Below, piece after piece: positions 7,494 to 15,614 of a stretch of DNA of 21,524 nucleotides. Position 1 is the first letter of the stretch. Each line of letters starts with the position of its first letter. The notes beneath the pieces are model-generated. The model did not search any database. It saw nothing but the letters and a program-made list of their open reading frames with translations, and had not been told where the DNA came from. This DNA comes from UBA3103 sp002365855 (GTDB taxonomy: Bacteria; Bacillota; Desulfotomaculia; Desulfotomaculales; Pelotomaculaceae). The stretch is taken from the NCBI GenBank assembly GCA_030627625.1, contig DAOURR010000043.1, positions 1 to 21,524 on the forward strand, read 5' to 3'. A program made the translations under genes and the position numbers.

Positions 7494-8147
7494 TTGAGCA
7501 GTCAAGAAAAATTTAATAAAATACAGGAGCTTCTTGAACTTAACTATCCAATAGCCTCCACGTCCCTTAAGTTTGAAACCGACTTCGAACTTCTAGTCGC
7601 AGCGATTCTGTCGGCACAGTGTACAGATAAACAGGTTAACCAAATTACAGGAAATTTATTCAAAAAATACAACACGCCTCAGGATTTCGCGTCACTTGCA
7701 CCGGAGGAACTGGGCAAGGAAATTAAGGGATGCGGCCTGTACCGAAACAAAAGCAAGTATATAATTGAATCCTCCAGGGCAATCCTGAAGCTTCACGGTG
7801 GGCAGGTTCCGGGTACCAGGAAAGAGCTTGAATCTCTCCCGGGTGTTGGTAGGAAGACCGCTGGGGTTGTTCTTGGGGTGGCTTTTGACGGAAGCGCGCT
7901 ACCCGTTGACACTCATGTTTACCGTGTGGCCAGGCGTCTGGGTCTGACAAGCGCCAGAGATCCAGGCAAGGTTGAGGACGATCTGTCAGGTTATATTCCG
8001 CCTCAGAACAGGATGTCAGTACACCACCGCCTGATAGCTCACGGCAGGACAACCTGTCTGGCAAGAAAACCCGCATGTGAAAGCTGTTTTTTAAAAGAAC
8101 ACTGCCAGTACCCAATCCAGGGCGGACAGGATGGTGGGCGCCCGTGA
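7494..8147 (+). CDS. nth: Endonuclease III, DNA glycosylase/AP lyase
   Basis: This enzyme removes oxidised pyrimidines and cleaves at abasic sites in base-excision repair. The 217-residue protein carries the helix-hairpin-helix LPGVGRKTAG with catalytic K121, the catalytic D139 in VDTHVYRVARRLGL, and the 4Fe-4S loop C188-x6-C195-x2-C198-x5-C204. These positions are one higher than the Escherichia coli residues. The start is uncertain. TTG at 7494 has almost no ribosome binding site, whereas an in-frame ATT at 7479 lies nine bases after AAAGGGG (7463-7469) and would add five residues. The stop overlaps the trmL start by four bases, indicating translational coupling. Confidence 0.95.
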   Translation: MSSQEKFNKIQELLELNYPIASTSLKFETDFELLVAAILSAQCTDKQVNQITGNLFKKYNTPQDFASLAPEELGKEIKGCGLYRNKSKYIIESSRAILKLHGGQVPGTRKELESLPGVGRKTAGVVLGVAFDGSALPVDTHVYRVARRLGLTSARDPGKVEDDLSGYIPPQNRMSVHHRLIAHGRTTCLARKPACESCFLKEHCQYPIQGGQDGGRP

Positions 8148-8602
8148 ATATCGTCCTGGTTGAGCCAGAGATTCCAGCCAACACAGGAAACATAGCACGG
8201 ACCTGCGCGGTCACCGGTTGTGCCCTGCACCTGGTTCGGCCACTGGGGTTTTCAACGGATGATAAATATCTCAAGCGTGCCGGCCTGGACTACTGGCGCC
8301 TGCTGGAAATCCACTATTACGATAGTTTTTTTGAAATCGTAAACGAAAACCCCGGCCGCAGCTTTTATCTGGTAACCAAAAGGGCCACCCGCTCTTATAC
8401 CAGTGTGTGTTACAACCCGGGTTCCTATCTGGTCTTCGGCAAGGAGACCATGGGCCTGTCCCAGGAGATTTTAGACACCTTGCCGGAGAACCAGGTTCGG
8501 ATCCCGATGATCGGGGAGGCCCGTTCCCTTAACCTGGCGAACTCCGTGGCGGTAGTCTTGTTTGAAGCCCTGAGACAGCATGATTTTACAGGGTTAAAGT
8601 AA
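8144..8602 (+). CDS. trmL: tRNA (cytidine/uridine-34-2'-O)-methyltransferase, SPOUT family
   Basis: TrmL methylates the ribose of the wobble nucleotide in leucine tRNAs, using S-adenosylmethionine. The 152-residue length is standard for a single-domain SPOUT enzyme. The motifs are EPEIPANTGNIARTC near the N-terminus (R in GNIAR is typical), LVFGKETMGLS in the middle, and the knotted cofactor site IPM...RSLNLANSVAVVLFEALRQ at the C-terminus. The GTG start overlaps the nth TGA in GTGA, with GGTGGG a few bases upstream as a likely ribosome binding site. It is probably co-transcribed with nth; the link between DNA repair and tRNA modification is likely positional only. Confidence 0.92.
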   Translation: MNIVLVEPEIPANTGNIARTCAVTGCALHLVRPLGFSTDDKYLKRAGLDYWRLLEIHYYDSFFEIVNENPGRSFYLVTKRATRSYTSVCYNPGSYLVFGKETMGLSQEILDTLPENQVRIPMIGEARSLNLANSVAVVLFEALRQHDFTGLK

Positions 8603-8638
8603 TACAAAACGCCGGCAAAAGCATAAAACGCGGATTTC

Positions 8639-8663
8639 TTTAAGCTGCTTAAACCTTGTTTTT
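8639..8663 (+). terminator. Possible weak terminator after trmL
   Basis: TTTAAG (8639-8644) pairs with CTTAAA (8648-8653) around a CTG loop, followed by a T-rich stretch (8656-8663). The stem is AT-rich and short, so termination would be inefficient. Confidence 0.3.
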
Positions 8664-8685
8664 GCCCCTTGGGATAAGATATAAA
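8656..8685 (+). promoter_or_regulatory. Possible promoter for the YbaK-family gene
   Basis: TTGTTT (8656-8661) and TATAAA (8680-8685) are separated by 18 bp, a fair vegetative-sigma match located 34 bp before the start codon of the deacylase gene. The -35 box overlaps the T tract of the putative upstream terminator. Confidence 0.35.
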
Positions 8686-8718
8686 TCATCCATAATTAAA
8701 ATTTAGGGGGACATATTT

Positions 8719-9180
8719 ATGTCGGTCATAAAAAAAGTTCAGTCCTTTATTGATCAGTACAATATGGGTCTTAAAATTACTGAACTGGAGGAGAGCACGA
8801 GTACCTGCGAGCTTGCTGCTGCTGCCCTGGGTGTGGAAGTGGGGCAGATCGCCAAGACTTTGGTATTCATGGCCGACGAAAGACCGGTCATGGTTGTAGC
8901 CAGCGGTGATAATAGGATCAAAAGTGGTAAGCTGAAGAGGCGGCTCGGCGTTTCCAAGGTAAGGATGGCAGACCCGGAAACAGTAAAGCGTGTAACCGGG
9001 TATTCCGTTGGCGGAGTTTGCCCGTTAGCTCTGCCCGACAAACTACCTATTCTGCTGGACAGATCAATGCACCGGTTCCCGGTGGTTTACGCCGCTGCCG
9101 GCACACCCCGCTCGGCTCTTCCCGTTACCATGGAACAGCTGCAGAAGATCACGGGAGGGGAATGGGCTGATTTAGTCTGA
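8719..9180 (+). CDS. YbaK/EbsC-family aminoacyl-tRNA deacylase
   Basis: This 153-residue single-domain protein belongs to the YbaK/ProX/prolyl-tRNA-synthetase editing-domain family, which hydrolyses mischarged tRNAs such as Cys-tRNA(Pro) or Ala-tRNA(Pro). Visible family marks are VGQIAKTLVF with the conserved K46, the central ASGDNRI (61-67), and the glycine-rich GGVCPLALP (98-106) that lines the editing pocket. The exact misacylated substrate cannot be told from sequence. A clear ribosome binding site, TAGGGGGAC, lies just upstream of the ATG. The gene is isolated, with its own likely promoter, between trmL and dnaE. Confidence 0.88.
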   Translation: MSVIKKVQSFIDQYNMGLKITELEESTSTCELAAAALGVEVGQIAKTLVFMADERPVMVVASGDNRIKSGKLKRRLGVSKVRMADPETVKRVTGYSVGGVCPLALPDKLPILLDRSMHRFPVVYAAAGTPRSALPVTMEQLQKITGGEWADLV

Positions 9181-9241
9181 CCAATCTTTATTGTATGAAA
9201 ATGCTTAAGTGGCAGTTAAGAATTATATTCTTTATGAGTAG

Positions 9242-12200
9242 GTGAATTCTGATTTGTTTGTCCATTTACACCTTCACTCGGAATACAGTCTTCTGGACGG
9301 CGCGGCCCGGATTAAACAAGCCGTAGCTAAGGCTAAGGAGATGGGTATGCCCGCCCTGGCCATTACAGACCACGGTGCTATGTACGGCGTGGTGGATTTT
9401 TACAAGGCCTGTAACAAGGCTGGTATCAAGCCGATCCTGGGCTGCGAAGTCTATGTGGCGCCGCGCACCATGTCCGACCGCACCCCGAGAGTGGACGATA
9501 ACCTCAATCACCTGGTCCTGCTGGCAGAAAACGAAGAGGGTTATCGCAACCTGTTAAGTATTGTTTCTCTGGGTTTCACCAAGGGGTTTTATTATAAGCC
9601 AAGGGTTGACAAGGAAGCATTGGCCAGGTATAGCAAGGGGCTTATTGCTTTAAGCGGCTGTATCGCCGGGGAGGTTGCTTCAAAAGTATTAGCAGGGGAA
9701 AATGAAAAAGCCCGGCAAGCGGCAGGGGTTTACCGGGACATCTTCGGGCCGGGTAACTTCTTTTTAGAGCTTCAGGATCACGGTTTTCAGGAACAAAGGA
9801 CGGCGAACAGGGAACTGCTTAAAATCCATAAGGAATTGGACATTCCGCTGGTTGTGACCAACGACGTCCATTATGTAAGGCGCGAAGACGCGGAGAGCCA
9901 GGATGTGCTCATGGCAATCCAGACCGGCCGAAGTGTTGATGACCCGGGCCGGTTGAAATTTCAATCGGAAGAGCTTTACTTAAAAAGTCCTGATGAAATG
10001 AACCTTTTATTTGGAGAAATTCCGCAGGCGATCCGAAACACGGTCGAAATAGCCAGCCGATGCAATATGTACATGGATTTCAGTAAGTATTTTTTGCCTA
10101 ATTATGCTGTGCCCGGAGGGTATACCGCAGATACATACCTGGAGGAACTCTGTTTTCGGGGGGGCCGCAGGATATATGGTGAACTGAGCGATGAGATCGG
10201 GAAGCGGATGGAGTTCGAGCTAGGTGTCATCAAACAGATGGGGTATTCTCCCTATTTCTTGATCGTTTGGGATTTTATTGACTTCGCGAGGCGGCAGGGC
10301 ATACCGGTGGGGCCGGGACGAGGCTCCGCCGCCGGCAGCCTGGTAGCGTACAGCCTGGGCATAACCAACATCGACCCGTTGAAATACGGGCTGTTGTTCG
10401 AGCGATTTCTCAATCCTGAGCGAGTGTCGATGCCGGACATTGACATCGACTTTTGTTATGAGCGGCGGGTCGAGGTTATTGACTATGTGGTCCAGAAGTA
10501 CGGCACCGATAAAGTGGCGCAAATCATTACCTTCGGCACTATGGCGGCGCGGGCTGCGATTAGGGACGTGGGAAGGGCCATGAACATCCCATACAGCGAT
10601 GTCGACAAGGTGGCCAAGCTGGTGCCCATGGAGCTTCACGTAACTATAGAAAAAGCACTAAACGACGCGCCTGAATTGAAAGAACAGTATGATCAGAGAC
10701 CCGAGATAAAAAAATTAATAGATACCGCAGCTGCCCTGGAAGGGATGCCCAGGCACGCTTCCACCCATGCCGCAGCCGTGGTGATTACAAAAGATCCTCT
10801 AACTCATTATCTTCCGTTGTATAAAGCTTCCGACGGCCCGGTAACCACTCAGTTTGCCAAGGATACTGTTGAAGAACTGGGCCTTTTAAAGATGGATCTC
10901 CTGGGCTTAAGGACACTTACGGTTATCAGTGATGCGATTCGTTTGTTAAAAGACAGTACCGGGGAAGAGTTAAATATAGATAACATACCCATAGATAACA
11001 AGGCAACTTATGAAATGCTTTCGAGGGGTGAGACCTCCGGTGTTTTCCAGCTTGAGAGCAGCGGCATGCGCTCCATTCTCCGGGATCTTAAACCCGAAGT
11101 CTTTGAGGATATTGTCGCCCTTGTGGCACTGTACCGCCCAGGACCTCTGGGCAGCGGCATGGTGGAAGACTTTGTGAAGAATAAACATGGTACTAAGAAG
11201 ACAAAGTACTCTCACCCCAAACTGGAGCCCATCTTAAAGGACACATATGGAGTGATCCTTTACCAGGAGCAGGTCATGCGTATCGCCAGCGACTTGGCCG
11301 GCTTCTCCCTGGGTGAGGCTGACCTGCTGCGCCGGGCCATGGGCAAGAAAAAGGAGGAAATCATCAAGGGTCTTCGCTCTAAGTTTATAGAAGGCGCCAG
11401 AGATAATGATGTTGATGGGGAAATTGCCGGCCAGATCTTTGATCTGATGGAATACTTTGCCGGTTACGGCTTTAATAAATCGCACTCAGCGGCCTACGCC
11501 CTGGTTACTTACCAGACTGCCTACCTGAAGGCTAATTACCCGCTGCCGTTTATGGCTGCGCTGCTCACATCGGTAAAAGACAACACTGAAAAAGTTGCTG
11601 CCTATATAGAAGAGTGCAGGCGGCTGGGGATAGAGGTTCTGCCCCCTGACGTCAATGAAAGCCGGGAAAGTTTTACGGTAGCCGGCAGTAAGATCCGTTT
11701 CGGGCTTGCCGCTGTTAAAAATGTCGGCCTGGCCGCGGTTGAATCCATTATCCGGGTGAGAGAAAAAGACAGCCCCTTCAGCGGGTATGATGATTTTTGC
11801 AGGCGTCTCGATACAAAGGTCGTTAACAGGCGGGTGTTGGAGAGCCTGATCAAGTGCGGCGCTTTTGATTCTTTGAAGCACCAGCGGGCCCAGTTAATGG
11901 CGGCAGTGGATGCCGGCCTGGGGTTAGCCCAGCAGTCCCAGCGCGAGCGGGAGAACGGGCAGCTGTCACTGCTGGATTTTATGGGAGAGGGGTCACGTGA
12001 GACCGTGAGCATTGTTCTTCCGGAGGTGGGAGAATATCCTCAGGATGAAATGCTGGCCATGGAGAAGGAAACCCTGGGGCTTTATATCAGCGGGCACCCT
12101 CTGGCCCGGTGTCGTGAAGATTTGTACAAACTGGCCACGGTCAATACTTCAGAACTGCCTGAACTGCCCGACGACAGTGAAGTGGTGCTGGGCGGCATCA

Positions 12201-12799
12201 TTTCGGTTGTTAAAAAAATCGTGACCCGCAAGGGGGATACCATGGCCTTCCTCAATGTTGAAGACCTCACCGGAACGGTTGAAGTGGTTGTTTTCCCCCG
12301 GGCATACCTCCAAAACCGTCTGGCCATCCGGGTGGATGAAGTGATTTTGGTAAAAGGAAAGTTAAATGGAAACGGCGAGGACGTGAAGATCATAGCTGAG
12401 GAAATATCAACCCTGGACAGCCACCTCAGGGGAGAGCTGCATTTAAAAATTGACAGCTCCCAATCACCTGTTTTAGACCAGGTGCAGCTTATCCTCAGCA
12501 GCTATAAAGGGGAATCGCCAGTTTTTCTGCACTTAGAAAAGGAAAAAAAGGTTATAAAAACCGGCGAGGAATATCTGGTTGATTTATCAGGGCCAGTGGT
12601 TCAACGGCTGGAAGAACTGCTGGGTCAGAATAGGGTAAAAACTAAAAAGATATCGCCTGCCAGCGCGGGGGCTCCGGAAAAATTAGGCGGCCTGGTTAAT
12701 AATCTTGATACTATAGAACCGTCCGGGGCAATAGAAAAAGCACAGAAGAAAAATCCTGGGAAAAAAACAAGAATAATTTTCAGCCTCTTGGACCTTTAA
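9242..12799 (+). CDS. dnaE: DNA polymerase III alpha subunit, DnaE type
   Basis: This 1185-residue replicative polymerase has an N-terminal PHP domain (HLHLHSEYSLLDG from residue 8). Its C-family palm carries GPGRGSAAGS and the catalytic aspartates D401 and D403 in PDIDIDF plus D552 in KMDLLGLRTL, followed by the fingers with YQEQVMRIA. A helix-hairpin-helix region follows, then an OB-fold from about residue 979. It lacks the embedded exonuclease of PolC, so it is the DnaE class; in Firmicutes this may act alongside PolC, which is not in this window. The start is GTG with only a weak AGTAGG site, but the reading frame and N-terminus fit the family. No obvious intrinsic terminator follows the stop. 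Confidence 0.96.
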   Translation: MNSDLFVHLHLHSEYSLLDGAARIKQAVAKAKEMGMPALAITDHGAMYGVVDFYKACNKAGIKPILGCEVYVAPRTMSDRTPRVDDNLNHLVLLAENEEGYRNLLSIVSLGFTKGFYYKPRVDKEALARYSKGLIALSGCIAGEVASKVLAGENEKARQAAGVYRDIFGPGNFFLELQDHGFQEQRTANRELLKIHKELDIPLVVTNDVHYVRREDAESQDVLMAIQTGRSVDDPGRLKFQSEELYLKSPDEMNLLFGEIPQAIRNTVEIASRCNMYMDFSKYFLPNYAVPGGYTADTYLEELCFRGGRRIYGELSDEIGKRMEFELGVIKQMGYSPYFLIVWDFIDFARRQGIPVGPGRGSAAGSLVAYSLGITNIDPLKYGLLFERFLNPERVSMPDIDIDFCYERRVEVIDYVVQKYGTDKVAQIITFGTMAARAAIRDVGRAMNIPYSDVDKVAKLVPMELHVTIEKALNDAPELKEQYDQRPEIKKLIDTAAALEGMPRHASTHAAAVVITKDPLTHYLPLYKASDGPVTTQFAKDTVEELGLLKMDLLGLRTLTVISDAIRLLKDSTGEELNIDNIPIDNKATYEMLSRGETSGVFQLESSGMRSILRDLKPEVFEDIVALVALYRPGPLGSGMVEDFVKNKHGTKKTKYSHPKLEPILKDTYGVILYQEQVMRIASDLAGFSLGEADLLRRAMGKKKEEIIKGLRSKFIEGARDNDVDGEIAGQIFDLMEYFAGYGFNKSHSAAYALVTYQTAYLKANYPLPFMAALLTSVKDNTEKVAAYIEECRRLGIEVLPPDVNESRESFTVAGSKIRFGLAAVKNVGLAAVESIIRVREKDSPFSGYDDFCRRLDTKVVNRRVLESLIKCGAFDSLKHQRAQLMAAVDAGLGLAQQSQRERENGQLSLLDFMGEGSRETVSIVLPEVGEYPQDEMLAMEKETLGLYISGHPLARCREDLYKLATVNTSELPELPDDSEVVLGGIISVVKKIVTRKGDTMAFLNVEDLTGTVEVVVFPRAYLQNRLAIRVDEVILVKGKLNGNGEDVKIIAEEISTLDSHLRGELHLKIDSSQSPVLDQVQLILSSYKGESPVFLHLEKEKKVIKTGEEYLVDLSGPVVQRLEELLGQNRVKTKKISPASAGAPEKLGGLVNNLDTIEPSGAIEKAQKKNPGKKTRIIFSLLDL

Positions 12800-12936
12800 T
12801 TATACATCTGAGTTGACACTTACATGCTCATCCCGACATAAGAATAGGTATAAATCATTATGAAAATAGCCCACAACACAAGGTGCATACGCGGCTTAAA
12901 CAACTCTGAGGCTTCCTGCGCAAACCCTTTCAAATC

Positions 12937-12965
12937 TTGTCAAACCGGGTCCCTTATGTTAAGAT
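12937..12965 (+). promoter_or_regulatory. Vegetative promoter for mtrB
   Basis: TTGTCA (12937-12942) and TAAGAT (12960-12965) are separated by 17 bp, a close match to the sigma-A consensus in spacing and sequence. Transcription would start near 12972, leaving a leader of about 30 bases containing GAGGTGATCC (12991-13000), an extended match to the 16S rRNA 3' end, before the mtrB ATG. Confidence 0.65.
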
Positions 12966-13003
12966 AAATCAACTGAAGACAGTCCTTAAAGAGGTGATCC
13001 CTA

Positions 13004-13234
13004 ATGCCTGATACCGGTGTGATTAGCGGTGAATATGTAGTCATCAAAGCCCTGGAGAACGGGGTAACTATTATTGGCTTAACCCGGGGCAAGGACACGA
13101 AGTTCCACCATTCCGAAAAACTGGATAAAGGCGAGATTATGATCGCTCAGTTTACTGAACACACCTCGGCCATAAAAATTCGGGGGCGGGTTGAAATTTT
13201 GTCCAGGCACGGCGGAATACGGACGGACGAGTGA
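13004..13234 (+). CDS. mtrB: Tryptophan RNA-binding attenuation protein (TRAP)
   Basis: TRAP forms an 11-subunit ring that binds tryptophan and then wraps RNA with repeated (G/U)AG triplets, shutting off trp genes in Bacillus. This 76-residue protein is close to Bacillus subtilis TRAP along its whole length, sharing FHHSEKLDKGE and AQFTEHTSAIK. The three RNA-contacting residues correspond to K39, K58 and R60 here (K37, K56 and R58 in B. subtilis, from memory), and the tryptophan-pocket segment TEHTS is intact. In Bacillus mtrB follows folE (mtrA); here neither folE nor trp genes are nearby. The gene has its own promoter and terminator, so it is a single-gene unit. It should be functional by sequence; its targets lie outside the window or are unknown. 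Confidence 0.93.
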   Translation: MPDTGVISGEYVVIKALENGVTIIGLTRGKDTKFHHSEKLDKGEIMIAQFTEHTSAIKIRGRVEILSRHGGIRTDE

Positions 13235-13235
13235 G

Positions 13236-13275
13236 ATAAGTATCCAGGGTGAAAGCTCTGGGTATACTTATTTTT
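13236..13275 (+). terminator. Rho-independent terminator of mtrB
   Basis: ATAAGTAT (13236-13243) pairs with ATACTTAT (13264-13271), and CCAG (13244-13247) with CTGG (13258-13261), leaving a two-base bulge on the 3' arm. Five T follow (13271-13275). It begins right after the mtrB stop codon. Confidence 0.75.
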
Positions 13276-13353
13276 AGCTAAAAAGAGGAATAAAGGCAGG
13301 ACAGGTAGAAAGATTTATGGCATGCCGTCAAACCTGCTAGAGGAGGCTTCAAT

Positions 13354-13545
13354 GTGTGGACGGTAGTATATATCGCGCCTAACAATAAAGAGGCTGAAAA
13401 GCTGGAGAAGCTTCTTACCAAAGAGGGCTTTTTGGTAAAATTAAAGATGATCGGCCTGCCGCAAGCAGATTGTACCTGTTCAGTAGAAATTCTGGTGCCG
13501 GAGTCTGAAGTACATGAGGCGATGGAAATTATAAATACGATCTAG
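13354..13545 (+). CDS. Small DUF2007-like protein
   Basis: This is a 63-residue protein with the alternating pattern MWTVVYIAPNNKEAEKLEKLL ... SVEILVPESEVHEAMEIINTI, split here by a variable loop containing C-T-C. A short beta strand, a helix, a middle strand and a final helix resemble the DUF2007 (putative signal-transducing) fold, but the assignment rests on pattern only. GTG at 13354 is the start: AGGAGG (13341-13346) is seven bases upstream, and the overlapping ATG at 13352 reads into a stop after four codons. It lies between mtrB and accD. No function can be assigned; it may be a small regulator or adaptor. Confidence 0.7.
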   Translation: MWTVVYIAPNNKEAEKLEKLLTKEGFLVKLKMIGLPQADCTCSVEILVPESEVHEAMEIINTI

Positions 13546-13638
13546 TAATCATAGAAAGCGCTTTTTTAATTAAGAGCAAAAAGCAGCATACAAAGTTTTT
13601 ATAAAAGGTGCCAAGTAAGGTTAAGGGGTGCATTTTTT

Positions 13639-14490
13639 TTGGTTTTAGATGTTTTTCGCAAACAGAAAAGTATTGCTGTTCAACCGGAACTGGAAAGCCG
13701 GGAAATACCGGAGGGTATTTGGAGCAAATGCGGCAGCTGCAGCGAAATACTGTTAAATAAGGATCTTGATAAAAATCTCAAGGTTTGTTTGAAATGTGGT
13801 TTTCACTTCAGGCTGACGGCCCACGAGAGAATCAAATTTACGCTGGACTCAAAAAGCTTTCGTGAAATGGATGCCGATGTGCTGCCGGTTAACCCTTTTA
13901 AACTGACTGATTATGAAAATAAATTAACTGTGGCTCGCAGCAAAAGCAGTTTAAATGAGGCTGTAGTTACTGGAGAGGGAACCATAGAGGGATTTCCGGT
14001 AGTTATTGCGGTTATGGATGCCCACTTTATGATGGGCAGCATGGGTACCGTGGTAGGGGAAAAGATTACCAGGGCTGTCGAAGCTGCCGTCTCAGGAGAA
14101 AAGCCCCTGATAATTTTTGCTGCATCGGGAGGCGCCCGGATGCAGGAAGGCATTTTATCCCTGATGCAGCTGGTTAAAACCGTGGAGGCAGTAGCCAGGT
14201 TGGGAGACGCCGGTCAGCTGTATATATCAGTTTTAACAGATCCCACAACCGGCGGTGTCAGTGCCAGTTTTGCGGCGCTGGGTGACATCATCATTGCCGA
14301 ACCGGATGCCTTGATTGGATTTGCTGGCCAGCGGGTAATCGAACAAACTATTCGCCAAAAATTACCGGAAGGGTTCCAGAGTGCGGAATTTTTTAAGCAA
14401 CGTGGATTTATTGACAGTATCGTTCCTAGATCTGAACTGAAGGGAACTTTGGCCAGGCTTTTAGAACTACACCTTCAGGGGGTGAAATAA
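13639..14490 (+). CDS. accD: Acetyl-CoA carboxylase carboxyltransferase subunit beta
   Basis: Together with AccA this subunit moves the carboxyl group from carboxybiotin to acetyl-CoA, giving malonyl-CoA for fatty-acid synthesis. The 283-residue protein begins with a four-cysteine zinc ribbon (C31-x2-C34 and C50-x2-C53), followed by the crotonase-fold transferase core with MDAHFMMGSMGTVVGEKI, FAASGGARMQEG and DPTTGGVSASFA. The TTG start is preceded by AAGGGGTG (13623-13630) at good spacing. It is followed by accA after only three bases, so the two subunits are made in step. The biotin carboxylase and carrier genes (accC, accB) are not in the window. Confidence 0.95.
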   Translation: MVLDVFRKQKSIAVQPELESREIPEGIWSKCGSCSEILLNKDLDKNLKVCLKCGFHFRLTAHERIKFTLDSKSFREMDADVLPVNPFKLTDYENKLTVARSKSSLNEAVVTGEGTIEGFPVVIAVMDAHFMMGSMGTVVGEKITRAVEAAVSGEKPLIIFAASGGARMQEGILSLMQLVKTVEAVARLGDAGQLYISVLTDPTTGGVSASFAALGDIIIAEPDALIGFAGQRVIEQTIRQKLPEGFQSAEFFKQRGFIDSIVPRSELKGTLARLLELHLQGVK

Positions 14491-14493
14491 GCC

Positions 14494-15450
14494 ATGGCGG
14501 CCATATTGGAATTTGAGAAGCCTATTCAGGAATTAGAAAACAAAATTAGCGAGCTGAGAAGTTTTTCTAAGGAAAAGGGGATTGACCTCTCTAATGAAAT
14601 ATCCATTTTGGAAAAACGGGCTATGGAGGTCAGGGAGTCGATTTACGGTAACCTCAGTTCCTGGCAAAATGTGCTTATAGCGCGACATCCGGAACGGCCT
14701 AACACCCATGACTACATTGAGTACCTTTTTACCGACTTTCTGGAAATGCACGGTGACCGTTTGTATGGTGATGACCCGGCAGTTGTAGGAGGTATCGGTC
14801 GTTTTAACGGTCATGCTGTGACATTAATTGGTCACCTCAAGGGTAAAGATACAAAGGAAAACCTGGTCAGGAATTTCGGTATGGCCCACCCGGAAGGATA
14901 CCGTAAAGCCATGCGCCTGATGAAGCAGGCTGAAAAGTTCCGGAGACCGGTGATCTGTTTTATTGATACCCCAGGAGCATACCCCGGCATTGGAGCTGAA
15001 GAAAGAGGCCAATTTGAGGCTATCGCCAAAAGCATTTTAACGATGGCCAAGCTCAAGACGCCCATTATAACGGTTGTGATTGGCGAAGGGGGGAGCGGGG
15101 GAGCTCTGGCTTTCGGAGTAGGAGACCGCATTCTGATGCAGGAGCACGCTATCTACTCGGTCATATCTCCGGAAGGGTACGCCAGTATTTTATGGAAAGA
15201 CTCCAGCCGTGCCCGTGAAGCTGCCGATGTTATCAGGCTCACCGCGCAGGCCATCCTGGAACTGGGTGTGGCCGATAAAATCGTTCCCGAGCCATTGGGC
15301 GGCGCTCAGCGCGACCCGGAGGCAGCGGCTGAACTCCTTGGGCAATGCCTTGCTGAAACCCTGGATGAGCTGGTGGAAATTGAGCCTGAAAAACTGGTAT
15401 TGCTCAGGCACGATAAGTTTCGTGTCATTGGCGCACTTGGTGCAGATTAA
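14494..15450 (+). CDS. accA: Acetyl-CoA carboxylase carboxyltransferase subunit alpha
   Basis: This is the partner of AccD in the carboxyltransferase heterotetramer. The 318-residue length is typical. An N-terminal helical part (about 1-60) precedes the conserved ARHPERPNTHDYI, GHLKGKDTKEN, FGMAHPEGYRKA and FIDTPGAYPGIGAEERGQ stretches, and the oxyanion-hole region GEGGSGGALAFGVGD with VISPEGYASILWKD. The ATG follows GGGGGTG at the end of accD. A perfect terminator after the stop (15464-15493) closes the accDA transcript, separating it from pfkA. Confidence 0.96.
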   Translation: MAAILEFEKPIQELENKISELRSFSKEKGIDLSNEISILEKRAMEVRESIYGNLSSWQNVLIARHPERPNTHDYIEYLFTDFLEMHGDRLYGDDPAVVGGIGRFNGHAVTLIGHLKGKDTKENLVRNFGMAHPEGYRKAMRLMKQAEKFRRPVICFIDTPGAYPGIGAEERGQFEAIAKSILTMAKLKTPIITVVIGEGGSGGALAFGVGDRILMQEHAIYSVISPEGYASILWKDSSRAREAADVIRLTAQAILELGVADKIVPEPLGGAQRDPEAAAELLGQCLAETLDELVEIEPEKLVLLRHDKFRVIGALGAD

Positions 15451-15463
15451 TGATACAGACCTG

Positions 15464-15493
15464 AAAACATTTGACATCTGTCAAATGTTTTTT
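15464..15493 (+). terminator. Rho-independent terminator of accDA
   Basis: AAAACATTTGACA (15464-15476) and TGTCAAATGTTTT (15479-15491) form a perfect 13-bp inverted repeat with a minimal loop, ending in six T (15488-15493). It lies 13 bases after the accA stop codon. Confidence 0.85.
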
Positions 15494-15535
15494 CTGTCCC
15501 GGATATAAAGGTATATTACATATCATAAAATATGC

Positions 15536-15566
15536 TTACAAAGGCAATATATAAAGTTAATATAAT
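15536..15566 (+). promoter_or_regulatory. Possible promoter for pfkA-pyk
   Basis: The AT-rich stretch between the accA terminator and pfkA contains TTACAA (15536-15541) and a perfect TATAAT (15561-15566). Their 19-bp spacing is longer than ideal, so the -10 is more credible than the -35. A promoter is expected here because the accDA terminator isolates pfkA. Confidence 0.4.
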
Positions 15567-15602
15567 TAAATCAATACTCACTTTAAAAAAGTTTGGCTGA
15601 CA

Positions 15603-15612
15603 GGGGGGGGGG
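15603..15612 (+). promoter_or_regulatory. Homopolymeric G10 ribosome binding site of pfkA
   Basis: Ten consecutive G lie immediately upstream of the pfkA start (ATT then TTG). The run takes the place of a Shine-Dalgarno site, pairing with the C-rich part of the anti-SD. Length change by slippage would leave the reading frame intact but alter initiation efficiency. Confidence 0.6.
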
Positions 15613-15614
15613 AT

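Noticed and set aside
12813..12854. TTGACA followed by TATAAA upstream of mtrB
   Set aside because: The boxes are 30 bp apart, too far for a sigma-A promoter. The TTGTCA/TAAGAT pair at 12937-12965 is properly spaced and closer to the gene.
13319..13326. GGCATGCC palindrome upstream of the 63-residue gene
   Set aside because: An 8-bp palindrome is expected by chance in a window of this size, and no second half-site or flanking symmetry supports an operator.
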